The notes beneath the pieces were generated by a model that was given only the letters and a program-made list of their open reading frames with translations, was not told where the DNA came from and made no database searches. From Myxocyprinus asiaticus (taxonomy: Eukaryota; Chordata; Actinopteri; Cypriniformes; Catostomidae), in assembly GCF_019703515.2 (NCBI RefSeq), contig NC_059362.1, positions 25,852,826 to 25,916,825 on the forward strand: a stretch of DNA of 64,000 nucleotides. Direction: 5' to 3'. Position 1 is the stretch's first letter; every line of letters begins with the position of its first letter. The position numbers and the translations under genes are program-made. This document shows, in pieces, positions 22,967 to 33,500 of the stretch.

Positions 22967-23014
22967 ATACCAGCGATTCTGACATTTCCATTGCAGAGTA
23001 TTCCACACTCTCAG
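22967..23014 (+). pseudogene. znf106: Start of terminal exon i of copy 2, interrupted
   Basis: GATACCAGCGATTCTGACAT and AGTATTCCACACTCTCAG match 9305-9352 of copy 1. After 'ctctcag' the match stops at GGGGTGCATTACCC and resumes at about 33204. Confidence 0.65.
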
Positions 23015-23832
23015 GGGTGCATTACCCATTCAGCGATGTAGGTCGCTGCTTAATCACCATAGATCGATCCATTGTTGGAGAAATTAACTAACCAGTAACT
23101 ACTGTTTCCAAAACCATATTAATTATGTTGCAAATCAGCACATCCGTCCTTCAAACCATTGGTTCAACAGTGTTGTTAGTGATGTGCAGGGGGTGGAGTA
23201 ATAACTTCTGCCATTTTCCAATAGAATGTCTTGACTCTGTAATGGAATAAAATATAGAGAATGCAAGAACATGCTACATGGTATAGTACCAACAAGGCTA
23301 AAGGCACCAATTAAGGAAAAGGTGCTCTTTTCTGGTCCCAAAGTGTATGATGACTGAAAAAATTAATTAATTTTTATTGAGTGTTGATGGAGCAACATAA
23401 TTAGTGTGAAAAGAAAACTTTTTTTGTTTAAAATTTATTAAAATAGAGGCATTGAAGGTGATTTAATTTTGTGCATACAAATAATGTGATGAAAAATGAA
23501 AACCACAATTTTAGTCTAATCTTCAAGTGCTAAGAGTTAGTAAATCATAAACAACAGCAATTTTCAAAGTTTAAAAATACTCTGGGCAGATATAACTCCA
23601 AAAACACCTGAAACAAGAAACTATGCTTCTAGCTGGAGAGCTGTAGTTCCAACCACAAAACTTTGCCATGCTCTTTGTGAATGTTTGAAACTATGATTTT
23701 GAGAAACACTAAATCAGGGTTTGTGCAAGGTCCTTGAAGTGCTTAAGGTGCTTGAATTTAGCTTTTCGAAATTTAAGTACTGGAATACCTGGAAAATCTG
23801 CTTTTTTTTTTTTTTAAGTGCTTGAAAGTAGT
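23015..23832. other. Start of inserted DNA; TIR-like end then unassigned sequence
   Basis: GGGGTGCATTACCC at 23015 resembles, in inverse, the GGGAAACGCACCCC at about 32297-32310. The two may be the ends of a MITE-like element later filled by other insertions. The rest shows no gene. Confidence 0.4.
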
Positions 23833-23833
23833 T

Positions 23834-25049
23834 AAAGGAAAGTTCTGGGTTCAATACAAGTTAAGCTAAATCAACAACATTTGTAGCATAATGTTGATTA
23901 CCACAAAAAATTATTTCGACTTGTTCATCCTTAAAAAAAAAAAAAAAAAAAAGCAAAAATCGAGGTTACAGTGCGGCATTTACATTGGAAGTGAATGGGG
24001 ACAATAAAAGTGAACGTGGCCAATTTTTGGAGGGTTTAAACACAGAAATGTGAAGCTTTATATTTTATAAAAGCACTTGCATTAAAGCTAGGGTGTGTAA
24101 TCCAGAGAGGCTAGCAGTTAGCAAGCTAGCTTTGAAAGCATAGAACCCGCCATTGCTTCAGAGGTGTCTCCAAAGCCACGCCTCCTCTATCACACATGAA
24201 CACACACAGAGCAGAGTTAATTCTGCTTTTAGCACGCTCTTTATCCAGACGTTTTTTCGTTGTAGAAGTTTCTAACACGGTCTTGTTTCCTTTTACTGGT
24301 GGTTCAGGAGGAACATAAGGTAGCTGTAGTTTGCATTCCATTCTCGCGCTCGCTCTGCACAGCGTCAAGGAACCTGCGCTGATGACGTGTGATTGTCTGC
24401 ACGAACAAGTTGTGCGGCGGTATGCAAATATAGATTGACAGACAGGAAGGACATCCTATCATTACATTCGGACCAAATGCAATGATTGGTCGATCATTTT
24501 TTAGTCCTGTCCATTCCACAAAAGATATATATATATATATTTTTTTACATTTAGACCACTAAAATTATTGATTGCTATCAGGTTGTGAAGAGACTTTCAA
24601 CCAGTATAAAAAAAAAAAATTCTGGAAAAGATTGCACACCCTAGCTTTAATTCTTCTGTTAAAACTTGTGTATTAATTGAGCTGTAAAGTTGTTTAAATA
24701 GTCATTTTTACAGTCGTTTTATGGTTTGTTGACATTATATCGTCATGGTAACGAAGTTGTAAAATTTGCTATAACCTTACGTAGAAAAGATTTGTAAGTG
24801 ATTTTATCACACTAAAATCATGTTTATACACATACCCTTTATGTCTTGTTGTTATACTTTTGAAAAAGTGAACATTTTTTTAACGTAAAAAATTGGCCCC
24901 ATTCACTTTCATTGTAAGTTCCTCACTGGAACCTCGATTTTTGCTTTTTTTTAAAGAAAAGGAGAAATGAGTCTAAATTATTTTTTGTGGTAATCAACAT
25001 TATGCCGCAAATGCTTTCGAGCTTGTATTGAACCTGGAAAATTCCTTTT
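23834..25049. mobile_element. Inverted-repeat element with a second element nested inside
   Basis: GGAAAGTTCTGGGTTCAATA with ATAATGTTGATTACCAC at the left is mirrored by GTGGTAATCAACATTATGCC and TATTGAACCTGGAAAATTCC at the right. The same family is at 33501-34123 and 49313-49917, each about 610 nt. Here it is 1.2 kb because of the insertion at 24084-24648. Confidence 0.75.
24084..24648. mobile_element. Nested inverted-repeat DNA element
   Basis: The ends AAAGCTAGGGTGTGTAAT and ATTGCACACCCTAGCTTT are inverted copies. It is absent from the sister copies at 33501 and 49313, so it is a later insertion. No transposase is visible. Confidence 0.65.
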
Positions 25050-25212
25050 AATATGCCTGAGAAACAAATATGTTTCTTTGATTTTCGCAACATCCCCATA
25101 CCCATTGCACCACCCAAGATTGGCAGTGGCCTTCCAACATGAAAAGCAACCAACCACACCTCGTTTTTTATGTGACGTTGAGGGGCGGGTACAAAAAACA
25201 AAAGTCTGTGCT

Positions 25213-25394
25213 CAGGGGCGGACTGGGAAGAAAATTCGGCCCAGAATTTTACATAGAAACTGGCCCAAAAGTTGTTGAGCGGGAGGGGGGGGGGTCGCTG
25301 CCTTCCGCATATCGCTGCGCCATTTTGTGGCATGTTCTGCATGGCCGGCCCACTGGGAAAAGTCCCGGTTCTCCCAATGGCCAGTCCGCCACTG
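25213..25394. mobile_element. hAT-type MITE with 8-nt target duplication
   Basis: The termini CAGGGGCGGACTGG and CCAGTCCGCCACTG are inverted repeats. The flanks are the identical 8-mer TCTGTGCT at 25205-25212 and 25395-25402. An 8-nt duplication is the hallmark of hAT transposition. It is 182 nt long and has no coding capacity. Confidence 0.85.
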
Positions 25395-25402
25395 TCTGTG
25401 CT

Positions 25403-25795
25403 TCTGTGTTGTTGCCAAATGTCTTATGTGACCAAATTTTGCAAAAGGCAACTAAAAATAGTAAATGTTCAGATTTCACTTGTCAGTGATTGGGTTGTCT
25501 AGTGGCGAAGAAGTTTAGCGCTGAGATCCTTTCACTGTGTGTGGTCAAGTAAACGCTCATTCTTTGTAATGCGTGTCCTCAAAGATGAGATCAATGCACT
25601 CCATTTTCATTGAATGTCTCTTTCATTATCCTTTCTGTTCTTTAGTCAGAAAGTAAAAAGAAACATTAATTATATGGATGCGGTAAAGAAACTGCGACTC
25701 CTCTCTCTTTAATGTGTGCTTAACTGAAACACTTCTGTGAGATGCTTGCTAAACTGCCACTATTCTTAAAGAGACAGTACTGTTTAGGTACTTGT
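25403..25795. other. Unassigned stretch
   Basis: No gene or defined repeat was recognised. Confidence 0.35.
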
Positions 25796-26070
25796 TAAAG
25801 GAACAGTTATGCTCTCATCATTTACCCTCATGTCATCCCAGATGTGTTTGACTTTCTTTCATCTGCAGAACACAAATTAAGGTTTTTAGAAGAATATTTC
25901 AGCTCTGTAGCACCATACAATGCAAGTGAATGGGTGCCAAAAGGTTTACGCTCCAAAAAGCACATAAAGGCAGCATAAAAGTAATCCATAAAACTCCAGT
26001 GGTTAAACCCATGTCTCAAGAAGCGATATGATAGGTGTGGGTGAGAAACAGATCAACATTTAAGCATAGC
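25796..26070 (+). mobile_element. Left half of the GTTCACCC inverted-repeat family
   Basis: TCTCATCATTTACCCTCATG, GAAGAATATTTCAGCTCTGT and GTGGGTGAGAAACAGATCAA match the left arm seen at 5775 and 62672. The right arm is missing. Confidence 0.65.
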
Positions 26071-26696
26071 CATGGGAAATAGGGGTGCTGAGGGTGTTGC
26101 AGCACCCCCTGTCGGCGTTCCAGCCGACCCTCTGAAGTGCTGTCAAAACAGTATATGCATGAAAAATTTATGACAATTCATTAATGTTATTTGAAAACCG
26201 TTATATTCTGTGTTAATCTCGTTAACGAAAATGTATAGGGGTATTTTTATTTCATAAACGATAACGAAGACGACTAGAAAAAGAAGATTATAACAAATTT
26301 AATGATTTGAATAATAAATAATAATACAATTTATTTGAATAGCACCTTTCACACATAAAATGCAGCTCAAAGTGCTTCACAGTTGGAAGTATAAAAAACA
26401 TAGAATTCAACATTTCAGACAAATTAAAACAAATCATGGCAAATAAAATGAAACAGTACAAAGATAAAATATTAAAATGAATTAAAAGAAATATAGGGAA
26501 AACAAAAGTAAAAAGATACAAATTGAATATAATGATAATGAATAAAGAAAAATAGATAAATCAAATGCTAGTTTAAAAATATATGTCTTCAAATGCTTTT
26601 TAAAAATGTAAATGCTTGGTGCTTGTCTAATTTCAACTGATAAAGCATTACAGAATTTTGAGGCATAATGGCTAAAAGCAGCTTCAACAGATCTCT
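26071..26696. other. Repeat-like AT-rich stretch
   Basis: About 26325-26390 has TTTATTTGAATAGCACCTTT and CTCAAAGTGCTTCAC, a pattern common in fish interspersed repeats. A GTTGCAGCACCCCCT motif is at 26096. No gene was recognised. Confidence 0.35.
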
Positions 26697-27336
26697 TAAA
26701 GGAATAGTTCACCCAAAAATGAACATTTGCTGATAATATACTCACCCTCAGGCCATCCAAGATGTATCTGAGTTTCTTCCTTCATCAAAACAGAATTTAA
26801 GACTTTTAGGATTTCATTTCAGGCCTCCTCCTCTAAACAGTGCAAGTGAATGTCTTCCATTTTTTGATGGTCCAAAATGCATATTTAGGGTGCATCAAAA
26901 TAATAAATAATCCACACGACTCCAGTCAACAAATAAAGTTCTTCTGAATGCAAACAATTGATTATTTTTAGAAACAAAACAAAACCTATATACTTTTTAA
27001 CTACAAACGTTCGCTTCCATACATCTCTGTGACTTGTGCTGATGAGAGGGACGACGTAATCTCGTTGGTAAGGTCACGCGTCACATGGAGGAGTCAGGAA
27101 GCACGTCATTATTTACAAGAGAAACCTGTGCCGTGCACAAACCAAAACAGTCCAAAACAATTTCAAAACAATATATAAACATTTCCAAATAATAATAATA
27201 AAAAAAAACAATGTGAACAATGACGTGCTTCCTGACTCCTCCTCCACGTGACGTGTGACCTTACCAACGAGCTTACATCATCCCTCTCATAAGCACACGT
27301 TACAGAGATGTACGGAAGCAAACATTTGTAGTTAGA
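26697..27336. mobile_element. Large palindromic element, right arm truncated
   Basis: The left end is GGAATAGTTCACCCAAAAAT. The inner arms pair over roughly 120 nt: ACTCCTCC and TGACGTGCTTCCTGACTC at about 27219-27242 mirror GGAGTCAGGAAGCACGTCAT at about 27090-27112. Both sides keep 'GGTAAGGTCACGCGTCAC' type sequence. The outer right arm is missing where the DIRS-like element begins. Confidence 0.6.
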
Positions 27337-27433
27337 ACATAACCATTCTCAGGTTCACGCGGAGCTCACAAAGACCTGGCGTGCGCCCTACTCTTCGCAC
27401 ACTCAGGTCGGAGGTGCTGCCATCCTTGCTAAA

Positions 27434-27955
27434 GTGGACCACGCCGAGGAAAAAGGCTACTCAAAGCTTCCCCTGATGGAACAGGCGATCACAGCTCACC
27501 TCTGCCATTATAATGCCATGGGATGGAAATCCCACCCTGCCCACCCATCCAAGCTGTGTCAACTGACATCCGCACTGGCTGGAAGAGCTTATATAGCAGC
27601 GGGCCAAGCTAGTTTAGCACTCCACAGCATGTCAGTGCTCCAGGTTTTTCAAGCTAAGCTTCTCAAACAAATGGATGAGCAAGGCCCCAATCCAAAGCTG
27701 TTCAAAGAGCTCCGCACCACTACAAATTTGGCGTTGCGAGCCACGAAAACTACCGCTCAGGCCATCAGCAAAGCGATGAGCAATCTGGTGGTTCTGGACC
27801 AGCATATTTGTCTAACTCTCACAGAGATGTGTGATGCAGAGAAAGCCGCCCTCCTCAGCACCCCTGTGTCACCCGATGGTCTCTTTGGCAACGCCGTGGA
27901 AAAAAGCACAAAAGCAGTCTCAAGCGATGAAACTCTTTCTGCCAAAGAGAAGTAG
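27434..27955 (+). pseudogene. DIRS-like gag-type ORF remnant
   Basis: An open 173-codon frame with no ATG-proximal promoter of its own. It lies upstream of RT and recombinase parts in the position of DIRS ORF1. It is rich in Ala and Leu (ALRATKTTAQAISKAMSNLV), as in the structural protein of fish DIRS elements. No zinc knuckle is visible. The frame continues with breaks to about 28100. Confidence 0.55.
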
Positions 27956-28125
27956 CACTTCCCCTTTCCTGCATGCTCCCGATCTAATTCCGGTCAGCGC
28001 CTGGCAAAGAATCCATCTCTTGCTGCCCCAGCGCAGCCAAAAGCTACCACTGAACCGTCTGTGAAGCCATGCAAACCATGGCCCAAGCATAAGTACTCGC
28101 CGTCTCAGAACAAAAAAACTCGCCA

Positions 28126-28839
28126 ATGGAAAAACCACTGCCAGGCGTTCCCGACATGCCTAGCCCCGTGAAGAGGAGCCCAGAGCTCACTGTTATTCAT
28201 GGCCCAGAGCCGAAGAAGCATCGATTCGAGGCACACAGTGTTTCTCCCTTCTTCCCCAATACTGTTTGTTGGGAACGGGACATTGTTCAAAATGTTGCTT
28301 CTGTGTGTATTACTCAAATGAAGATTGTTCTCACAAAAGAGAAAAAAGTGCCCATTTTACAGACACTGAACGCTCACACATTCTCCGAAAAAGGACCGTT
28401 TCCTCTTCACGTATCATACCCGCACATTATGCTCAACCGCTTCCCTATGGTGAGTGGTGCTCTATCTCCTATAGCGAGCGAACCAATAAGCCCGCTGTCC
28501 TGCCGCGCGAATGCGTGGCGAGCCCTCATGGATGTGTCAGACTGGGTGTTAAAAACGATCGAGCATGGTTATACGATTCAATCTGTATGCCAGCCGCCTC
28601 GTTTCACTGGCATTTTGCAATCTGTGGTCCGACCACAGGATGCGCCGGTGTTGCACGCAGAGATTCACAGTCTCCTCGCAAAAAAACGCGATAGAGACCG
28701 TCCCAGACTGCGACACACACAGCGAAGTTTACAGCCGTTATTTATAAAAAGATGGCGGGCTTCGGCCCATTCTAGATCCTCCAATGGAGCAGGTGTCATC
28801 TCCTCTCATTGCGTGCGACACATGTCCCGGGCCGTCTGA
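28126..28839 (+). pseudogene. DIRS-like reverse transcriptase N-terminal remnant
   Basis: GYTIQSVCQPPRFTGILQSV and VLHAEIHSLLAKK resemble the start of DIRS RT. KDGGLRPILD (about 28757-28785) is an RT motif, preceded by TAA in its own frame. Immediately after, the sequence jumps to the RNase H tail, so most of the RT domain is gone. Confidence 0.6.
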
Positions 28840-28984
28840 ATTTCAGAGCGGATCTATTGTCACGCCAGGGAGCATTACCAGGGGAATGGAGACTTCATCC
28901 TCAGACAGGGATGAGGATTTGTGAAATATTCGGCAAAGCAGAAGTCGACCTATTAGCCTCCATGGAGAACGGCCACTGTCCTCT

Positions 28985-30290
28985 TTGGTACTCCATGTCC
29001 CAAGCCTCGTTGGGCATGGACGTGCTGGCTCACAAATGGCCGGCAAAATGCAAGTATGCGTTTCCCCCGGTGCGCCTCCTTCATTCTGTCATCAGCAAAG
29101 TCAGCGTGGACATGGAAACAGTTCTGTTAATTGTGTCGAAATGGCCCAATCAGTCCTTGTTTACGGAGATGATAGAAATACTAGACGGCCCTCCATGGGA
29201 AATACTGCTGAGGAGAGACCTTCTCTCTCAAGCACAAGACACGATTTGGCATCCCCAGACAGAGCTGTGGAACCTACATGTGTGGCCCCTAAATGGAGCA
29301 CATCGGACAAACCAGAATTGGCTCAGTCATTGATGAACACTATTTTACAGGCTAGAGCACCATCCACAAGACACTTCTATGCACTTAAATGGCACATGTT
29401 TGCAAATTGGTGCTCTTCACATGGTAAAGACCCGGTGTATTGCCCCATAGCTGAGATTCTGACATTCCTTCAAGAGTGGCTGAACTCTGGTTTTATCCCG
29501 TCAACCCTCAAGATTAATGTAGCGACTATCTCAGCATACCACACCCTGGAGGCTGGCTCTTCCATAGGCAAGCATAATCTAGTCATAAAGTTCCTTAGGG
29601 GAGCAAGGCGTTTGAATCCCCCTCACCCTGCTATGGTGCCGGCTTGGGACTTAAATCTGGTGCTGAAGGCACTCACAAACTCCCCATTCGAGCCATTGGA
29701 ATATGTTGAGCTGCGGGTGCTTTCCTTAAAAACCGCACTCATATTGGCTTTGGCCTCATTTAAACAGGTGGGTGACATGCAGGCGCTGTCGACTGACAGC
29801 TCATGCCTGGAGTTTGGTCCAGATCGGTCAAAAGCCACCATTAAACCTAGAAAAGGCTACATGCCTAAGGTTTTATCAACACCCTTCAGGGTTCAGGTGG
29901 TTCGTTTGCAAGCCTTTTTTCCTCCACCGTTTAATTCGGATGAAGTGCAATCTGTGGATATGTTGTGCCCGGTGAGGGCAAATGTCGAGCACATCTGTTA
30001 GTTTAAGCTGTCGGATCAGTTCTTAATTTGTTATGGAGGACACACAAAAGGAATGTCCGTCTCCAAACAAAGACTCTCTCACTTGATCGTTGATACATTC
30101 ACCCTCACTTACGAATCACAGGGCGTAAATTGCCCTATTGGTGTCGAAGCGCATTCAGCTAGAGGCATGGCCTCGTCATGGGCATGGACAAACGGTGCGT
30201 TCTTACAGGACATATGTTTGGCCAAAGGATGGTCCTCATAAAACACGTTTGCAAGATTTTATAACCTGGATGTGGCATCTATCTCAATTC
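28985..30290 (+). pseudogene. DIRS-like tyrosine recombinase, inactivated
   Basis: This enzyme would integrate the circular DNA intermediate. From about 29300 the frame carries the core-binding part (ARAPSTRHFYALKWHMFANW) and catalytic part. Box I reads ASFKQVGDMQAL, where active enzymes have R; the codon CAG at 29765-29767 replaces the catalytic arginine. The H-x2-R box is kept (AHSARG, 30152-30163), and the nucleophile tyrosine is kept (ARFYNLDV, TAT at 30260-30262). In-frame stops are TAG at 29999-30001 and TAA at 30239-30241. All are single-base changes, so the copy is moderately young. Confidence 0.75.
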
Positions 30291-31051
30291 TCTCTGTATA
30301 GAGCACTTCATACATACAAGCGGGTGAGCCCAAGCCCTTATTACGGTTGGACTACTGTCTTTAATCAACACAGCCACCTAATTATATGCTGTTGAACTGC
30401 CCCTTTAAAAGTCAAAAGCACTCCCATAAGAAATAAAACCTACTTTTCCAACCATGTTGTGAGAGGGTTAATAAACCATACTGTGTATATCTATCTGGTT
30501 CATATAAATCTCAGACTACATTAATTTCCTTCTGGGGTCCACCACATGGGACTATTCATATACACTTAAATATGACTTATAAGTCATCGGCCTGTGGCCT
30601 GTGACTCCTTGTGAATATCTCTATTTAGTGTTGTAACTCTGGGAGTGTGATGTCACGTAATGCGGCATGATGGGATATCGTTCCCCATAGTGCTTACAGC
30701 TATGTCGAGTGAACTGAATCGAAAGGCAACGTCTCCGGTTACACATGTAACCTCGGTTCCCTGAGATGAATGGAGCGAGGCATTGCGAAAGCTGGCCGCA
30801 TTACTACTTCACAGTTTCATATTACGAGTGACTCACTCTCGTCTTTTAGTCAGAAAATTCAGAAGAAATGGTGATTGAGCACCCGCTTATATTGGCCAAC
30901 TGCGTGCCTGAAGGGGCGGGGCTCAGACACCATTGCCAATAACAGTACTGGTGTGATTGTATAAGGGTTTCAGCAAGGTCCCCATAGTGCTTACAGCAAT
31001 GTCTCGTTCCCTTCATCTCAGGGAACCAAGGTTACATGCGTAACTGGAGAC

Positions 31052-31621
31052 AATTTCCTGACAATTCCATCGCTGATACTCAAAGGAACTAAAATCACTA
31101 AAAACAACTTTCTTACAAGGACAAAGACTGGTTAAAAACAGCGGCTATCCCACCACCCTTTTTGCCATTGCAAAACTTTTGTAGAAATGTATAACCTGGT
31201 GGAGAATGAAAATGTGTTCAAAAAGAATAATGAAGAATGTATTAAATAATTTCCCTGCTTGAGCTGCCTGAATTGAGCTGATCACCAATCACCTGTCTGA
31301 AACATGGAAAATTTATAACAATCTCTAAAATGATTAACGACACCACAGCTTCTAAAAAGATAATGCTTATACTAGCTAATACTTTATACTCTTTAAATGC
31401 TATTATTTCAGGAGCGCAGGTTTTCACCAGGACAGTTTTTATCTGTTATATATTTTATGATCATGAATCTAAATCTGTTCGTAGAAATGTTTCAATAAAT
31501 GTTTATACATTTTAGAAATTTATAAATAATTGGTTAAAGTTTTTTATAAGTGACTGATACGATTTTATAATGGTTTTATAGCATTATAGTGTATAATAGC
31601 ACATGTCTAATTTATGTCTCC
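31052..31621. other. Unassigned AT-rich stretch after the DIRS-like element
   Basis: No gene or defined repeat was recognised. Confidence 0.35.
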
Positions 31622-31823
31622 AACACATTGATTTAAGCACTAGAGTCTTATGGATTACTTTTATGCTTTTATGAATGTGTGGACCAAAAGAGCTGAGATA
31701 TTCTTCTAAAAATCTTCATTTGTGTTCTGCTGAAGAAAGAAAGTCATACACATCTGGGTTGGCATGAGGGTAAGTAAATGATGAGAGAATTTTCATTTTT
31801 TGGTGAACTGTTCCTTTAAACAA
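31622..31823 (+). mobile_element. Right half of the GTTCACCC inverted-repeat family
   Basis: GAGTCTTATGGATTACTTTT, TCATACACATCTGGGTTGGC and the end TTTTCATTTTTTGGTGAACT match right arms at 6140-6414 and 63130-63385. The left arm is absent. Confidence 0.7.
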
Positions 31824-32319
31824 ATGAATGCGAACTTAATTTAAATACTGATAAAGTGTACAAATTATTTCGAACAGTGACATCTCATGTAATTATTATA
31901 TATTCAATTTCATTACATCATATTAATTGAAAGAATGATGGATACATTTTTAAAAGCTAAAATTTGATTAAAAATAATGATGATAAACAAATAATAAAAT
32001 ACCAAATAATTACACTTTCACATACTATAAATATATACTAGCTAATATATATATACTGGGTTACTTTTCCTGGCTGGTTACATTTGTAAATGGCCTGTTC
32101 ATGCAATGTTGAAATTACTGCAATTATTAGTTTCATGTCACTTGTAATACAAGTTGGAAATTCTGAATGAAGTCCTTGAAAATTAAAAATTGGTTCTGAA
32201 ATAAGTACTTGAAAATCCTGGATTTTCATTCAGTGATGCCTGTATGATCCTTGCCAAATCGTTGAACTTACGACCAAAAGCTGGGTTGCGTTTGGGAAAC
32301 GCACCCCAGATCTGATCTG
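31824..32319. other. AT-rich stretch ending in a TIR-like motif
   Basis: GCGTTTGGGAAACGCACCCC at about 32291-32310 resembles the end of the small MITE at 9790 and the inverse of 23015. Nothing else is supported. Confidence 0.35.
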
Positions 32320-32867
32320 ATCAGATACTGCTGATACAGTTCTACTCAGCAGTCACTGAGTCTGTCCTCTGCACTTCAATACTGTCTGGTTTGGTTCAGC
32401 TACGAAATCGGATATCAGAAGACTACAAAGGACAGTTCGGATTGCTGAGAGGATTATTGGTTGCCCCCTGCCCTCCCTTCAAGAACTATACACTTCCAGA
32501 GTGAGGAAAAAATCTGGAAAAATCACTCTTGACCCCACTCATCCTGCCCACTACCTTTTTGAACTGTTGCCTTCTGGCCAATGCTTCAGAGCTCTGAGCA
32601 CCAGAACCGTCAGGCACAGGAACAGTTTTTTCCCTCAGGCTATCCATCTCATGAACAGTTAAAACTGCCCCATTGAGCAATAATTAATGTGCAATATACA
32701 GCTTAGTCTTTTTATATTATCCAACACATCCAACCTCTTCTGCCATTACATTCCCTTGCAATGTATATAACCGATTTGTATTTAGATTTACACTATGTAT
32801 GTGTGTGTGTGTGTGTGCGTGCGTGTGTGTGTGTGCGGGTGTGTGTGCCTGCACGTGCGTGTGTGTA

Positions 32868-32898
<31 letters not shown>

Positions 32899-32969
32899 GT
32901 TTGTGTGTGTGTGTGTGTGTGTATGTATGTGTGTGTGTATGTATGTATATGTATGTGTGTATGTATGCA

Positions 32970-33021
<52 letters not shown>

Positions 33022-33203
33022 ATTGTGTATTGTATATATACTTTTTTCTTTTCAATATTTATCTATTTTTTATTCAATTTTAATTCTTGTTTAAAAGTCT
33101 TGTTGCTGTTTGTTGTATAGTTGTGTACTGGAAGCTCCTGTCACCAAGACAAATTCCTTGTATGTGTAAGCATACTTGGCAATAAAGCTCATTCTGATTC
33201 TGA
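32320..33203 (+). mobile_element. 3' end of a CR1/L2/Rex-type LINE
   Basis: About 32410-32661 translates to the C-terminal end of a LINE ORF (RTVRIAERIIGCPLPSLQEL; PTHPAHYLFELLPSGQCFRA; RNSFFPQAIHLMNS, then TAA at 32659-32661), with a frame slip upstream. A 3' UTR follows that now contains a long TG/TA microsatellite. It ends with the short tandem CATTCTGATTCTGAT, as in CR1/L2-type 3' ends. It lies exactly at the point where exon i of ZNF106-like copy 2 resumes. Confidence 0.7.
32797..33016 (+). repeat. Compound microsatellite (TG)n, (ATGT)n, (TA)n
   Basis: About 220 nt of alternating purine-pyrimidine repeats. Apparent reading frames here are artefacts of the repeat. Confidence 0.95.
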
Positions 33204-33493
33204 TCAGCAGGTGGCACTTAATGCCTTTTGACAGCTTTGTGAACCTCCAACTATTCTCACGAAGCAGCTGCACAGCGGTTCATCCATCTCATCTGTAACC
33301 AACATCTTCACAGTGAGCCTCACAGAGCAGCAGCAGCACCACAAGACCCATCTTAGCGGTAAGCAACATCTTTACTGGACCTCTCAATGCACAGAATTTA
33401 CCTCTGTGAGCATGCACCTCATTTGAGACATACAGTACACTGCATTGCAAAGCCCATGATACATCTCAGCTCAGTACACCACCCTAGAAGTCC
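33204..33493 (+). pseudogene. znf106: Displaced remainder of terminal exon i of ZNF106-like copy 2
   Basis: CAGCAGGTGGCACTTAATGC then CTTTTGACAGCTTTGTGAAC match 9358-9395 of copy 1, including the TGA. Further blocks match to CAGTGCTCTACCTTAGA (9570-9586): 'gcaccacaagaccca', 'acagaatttacctctg' and 'agtacaccaccctagaa'. With 22967-23014 this reconstitutes one exon split by about 10 kb of inserted elements. Confidence 0.65.
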
Positions 33494-33500
33494 AACTCTT

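Larger units (their letters stand above)
12951..23014 (+). pseudogene. znf106: ZNF106-like gene, tandem copy 2 (5' and middle part)
   Basis: Exon blocks in the same order as copy 1: a1 12951-about 13047, b1 13278-13339, c1 13430-13638, a2 14327-14384, b2 16630-16689, c2 16771-16965, d 17720-18097, e 21654-21921, f 21997-22056, g 22309-22454, h 22791-22851, start of i about 22967-23014. Block g (TLSLREEELNSLENVGEQLL ... RLLAVKQQ) is closer to human ZNF106 than that of copy 1. Lesions: the second finger Cys in a1 is Tyr, c1 has a tandem 8-nt duplication, b2 lacks 2 nt, c2 shifts frame, d is short, and exon i is split. The protein would be nuclear and zinc-binding by family. No WD40 part is found. 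Most likely a decaying paralogue. Confidence 0.65.
27337..31051 (+). mobile_element. DIRS-like tyrosine-recombinase retrotransposon, decayed
   Basis: DIRS elements copy by reverse transcription and integrate with a tyrosine recombinase in place of an integrase. In order: a gag-like frame (27434-27955), a frame leading into reverse transcriptase (28126-28785, ending KDGGLRPILD), an RNase H remnant (RHVPGRLNFRADLLSRQG after 28805), and a recombinase (about 28985-30290). The RT core with its catalytic aspartates is deleted between about 28785 and 28805. At the 3' side inverted arms lie at 30731-30779 and 31003-31051 (GTCTCCGGTTACACATGTAA and its mirror), and CCCCATAGTGCTTACAG occurs twice. This is the split-repeat style of DIRS termini. 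The 5' terminal repeat is missing. Confidence 0.8.

Noticed and set aside
25212..25502. Overlapping frames of 76-139 codons
   Set aside because: They cross a non-coding hAT MITE and its flanks; no family resemblance.
32761..33094. Frames rich in Cys-Val and Tyr-Ile
   Set aside because: They are translations of TG and TA microsatellites.
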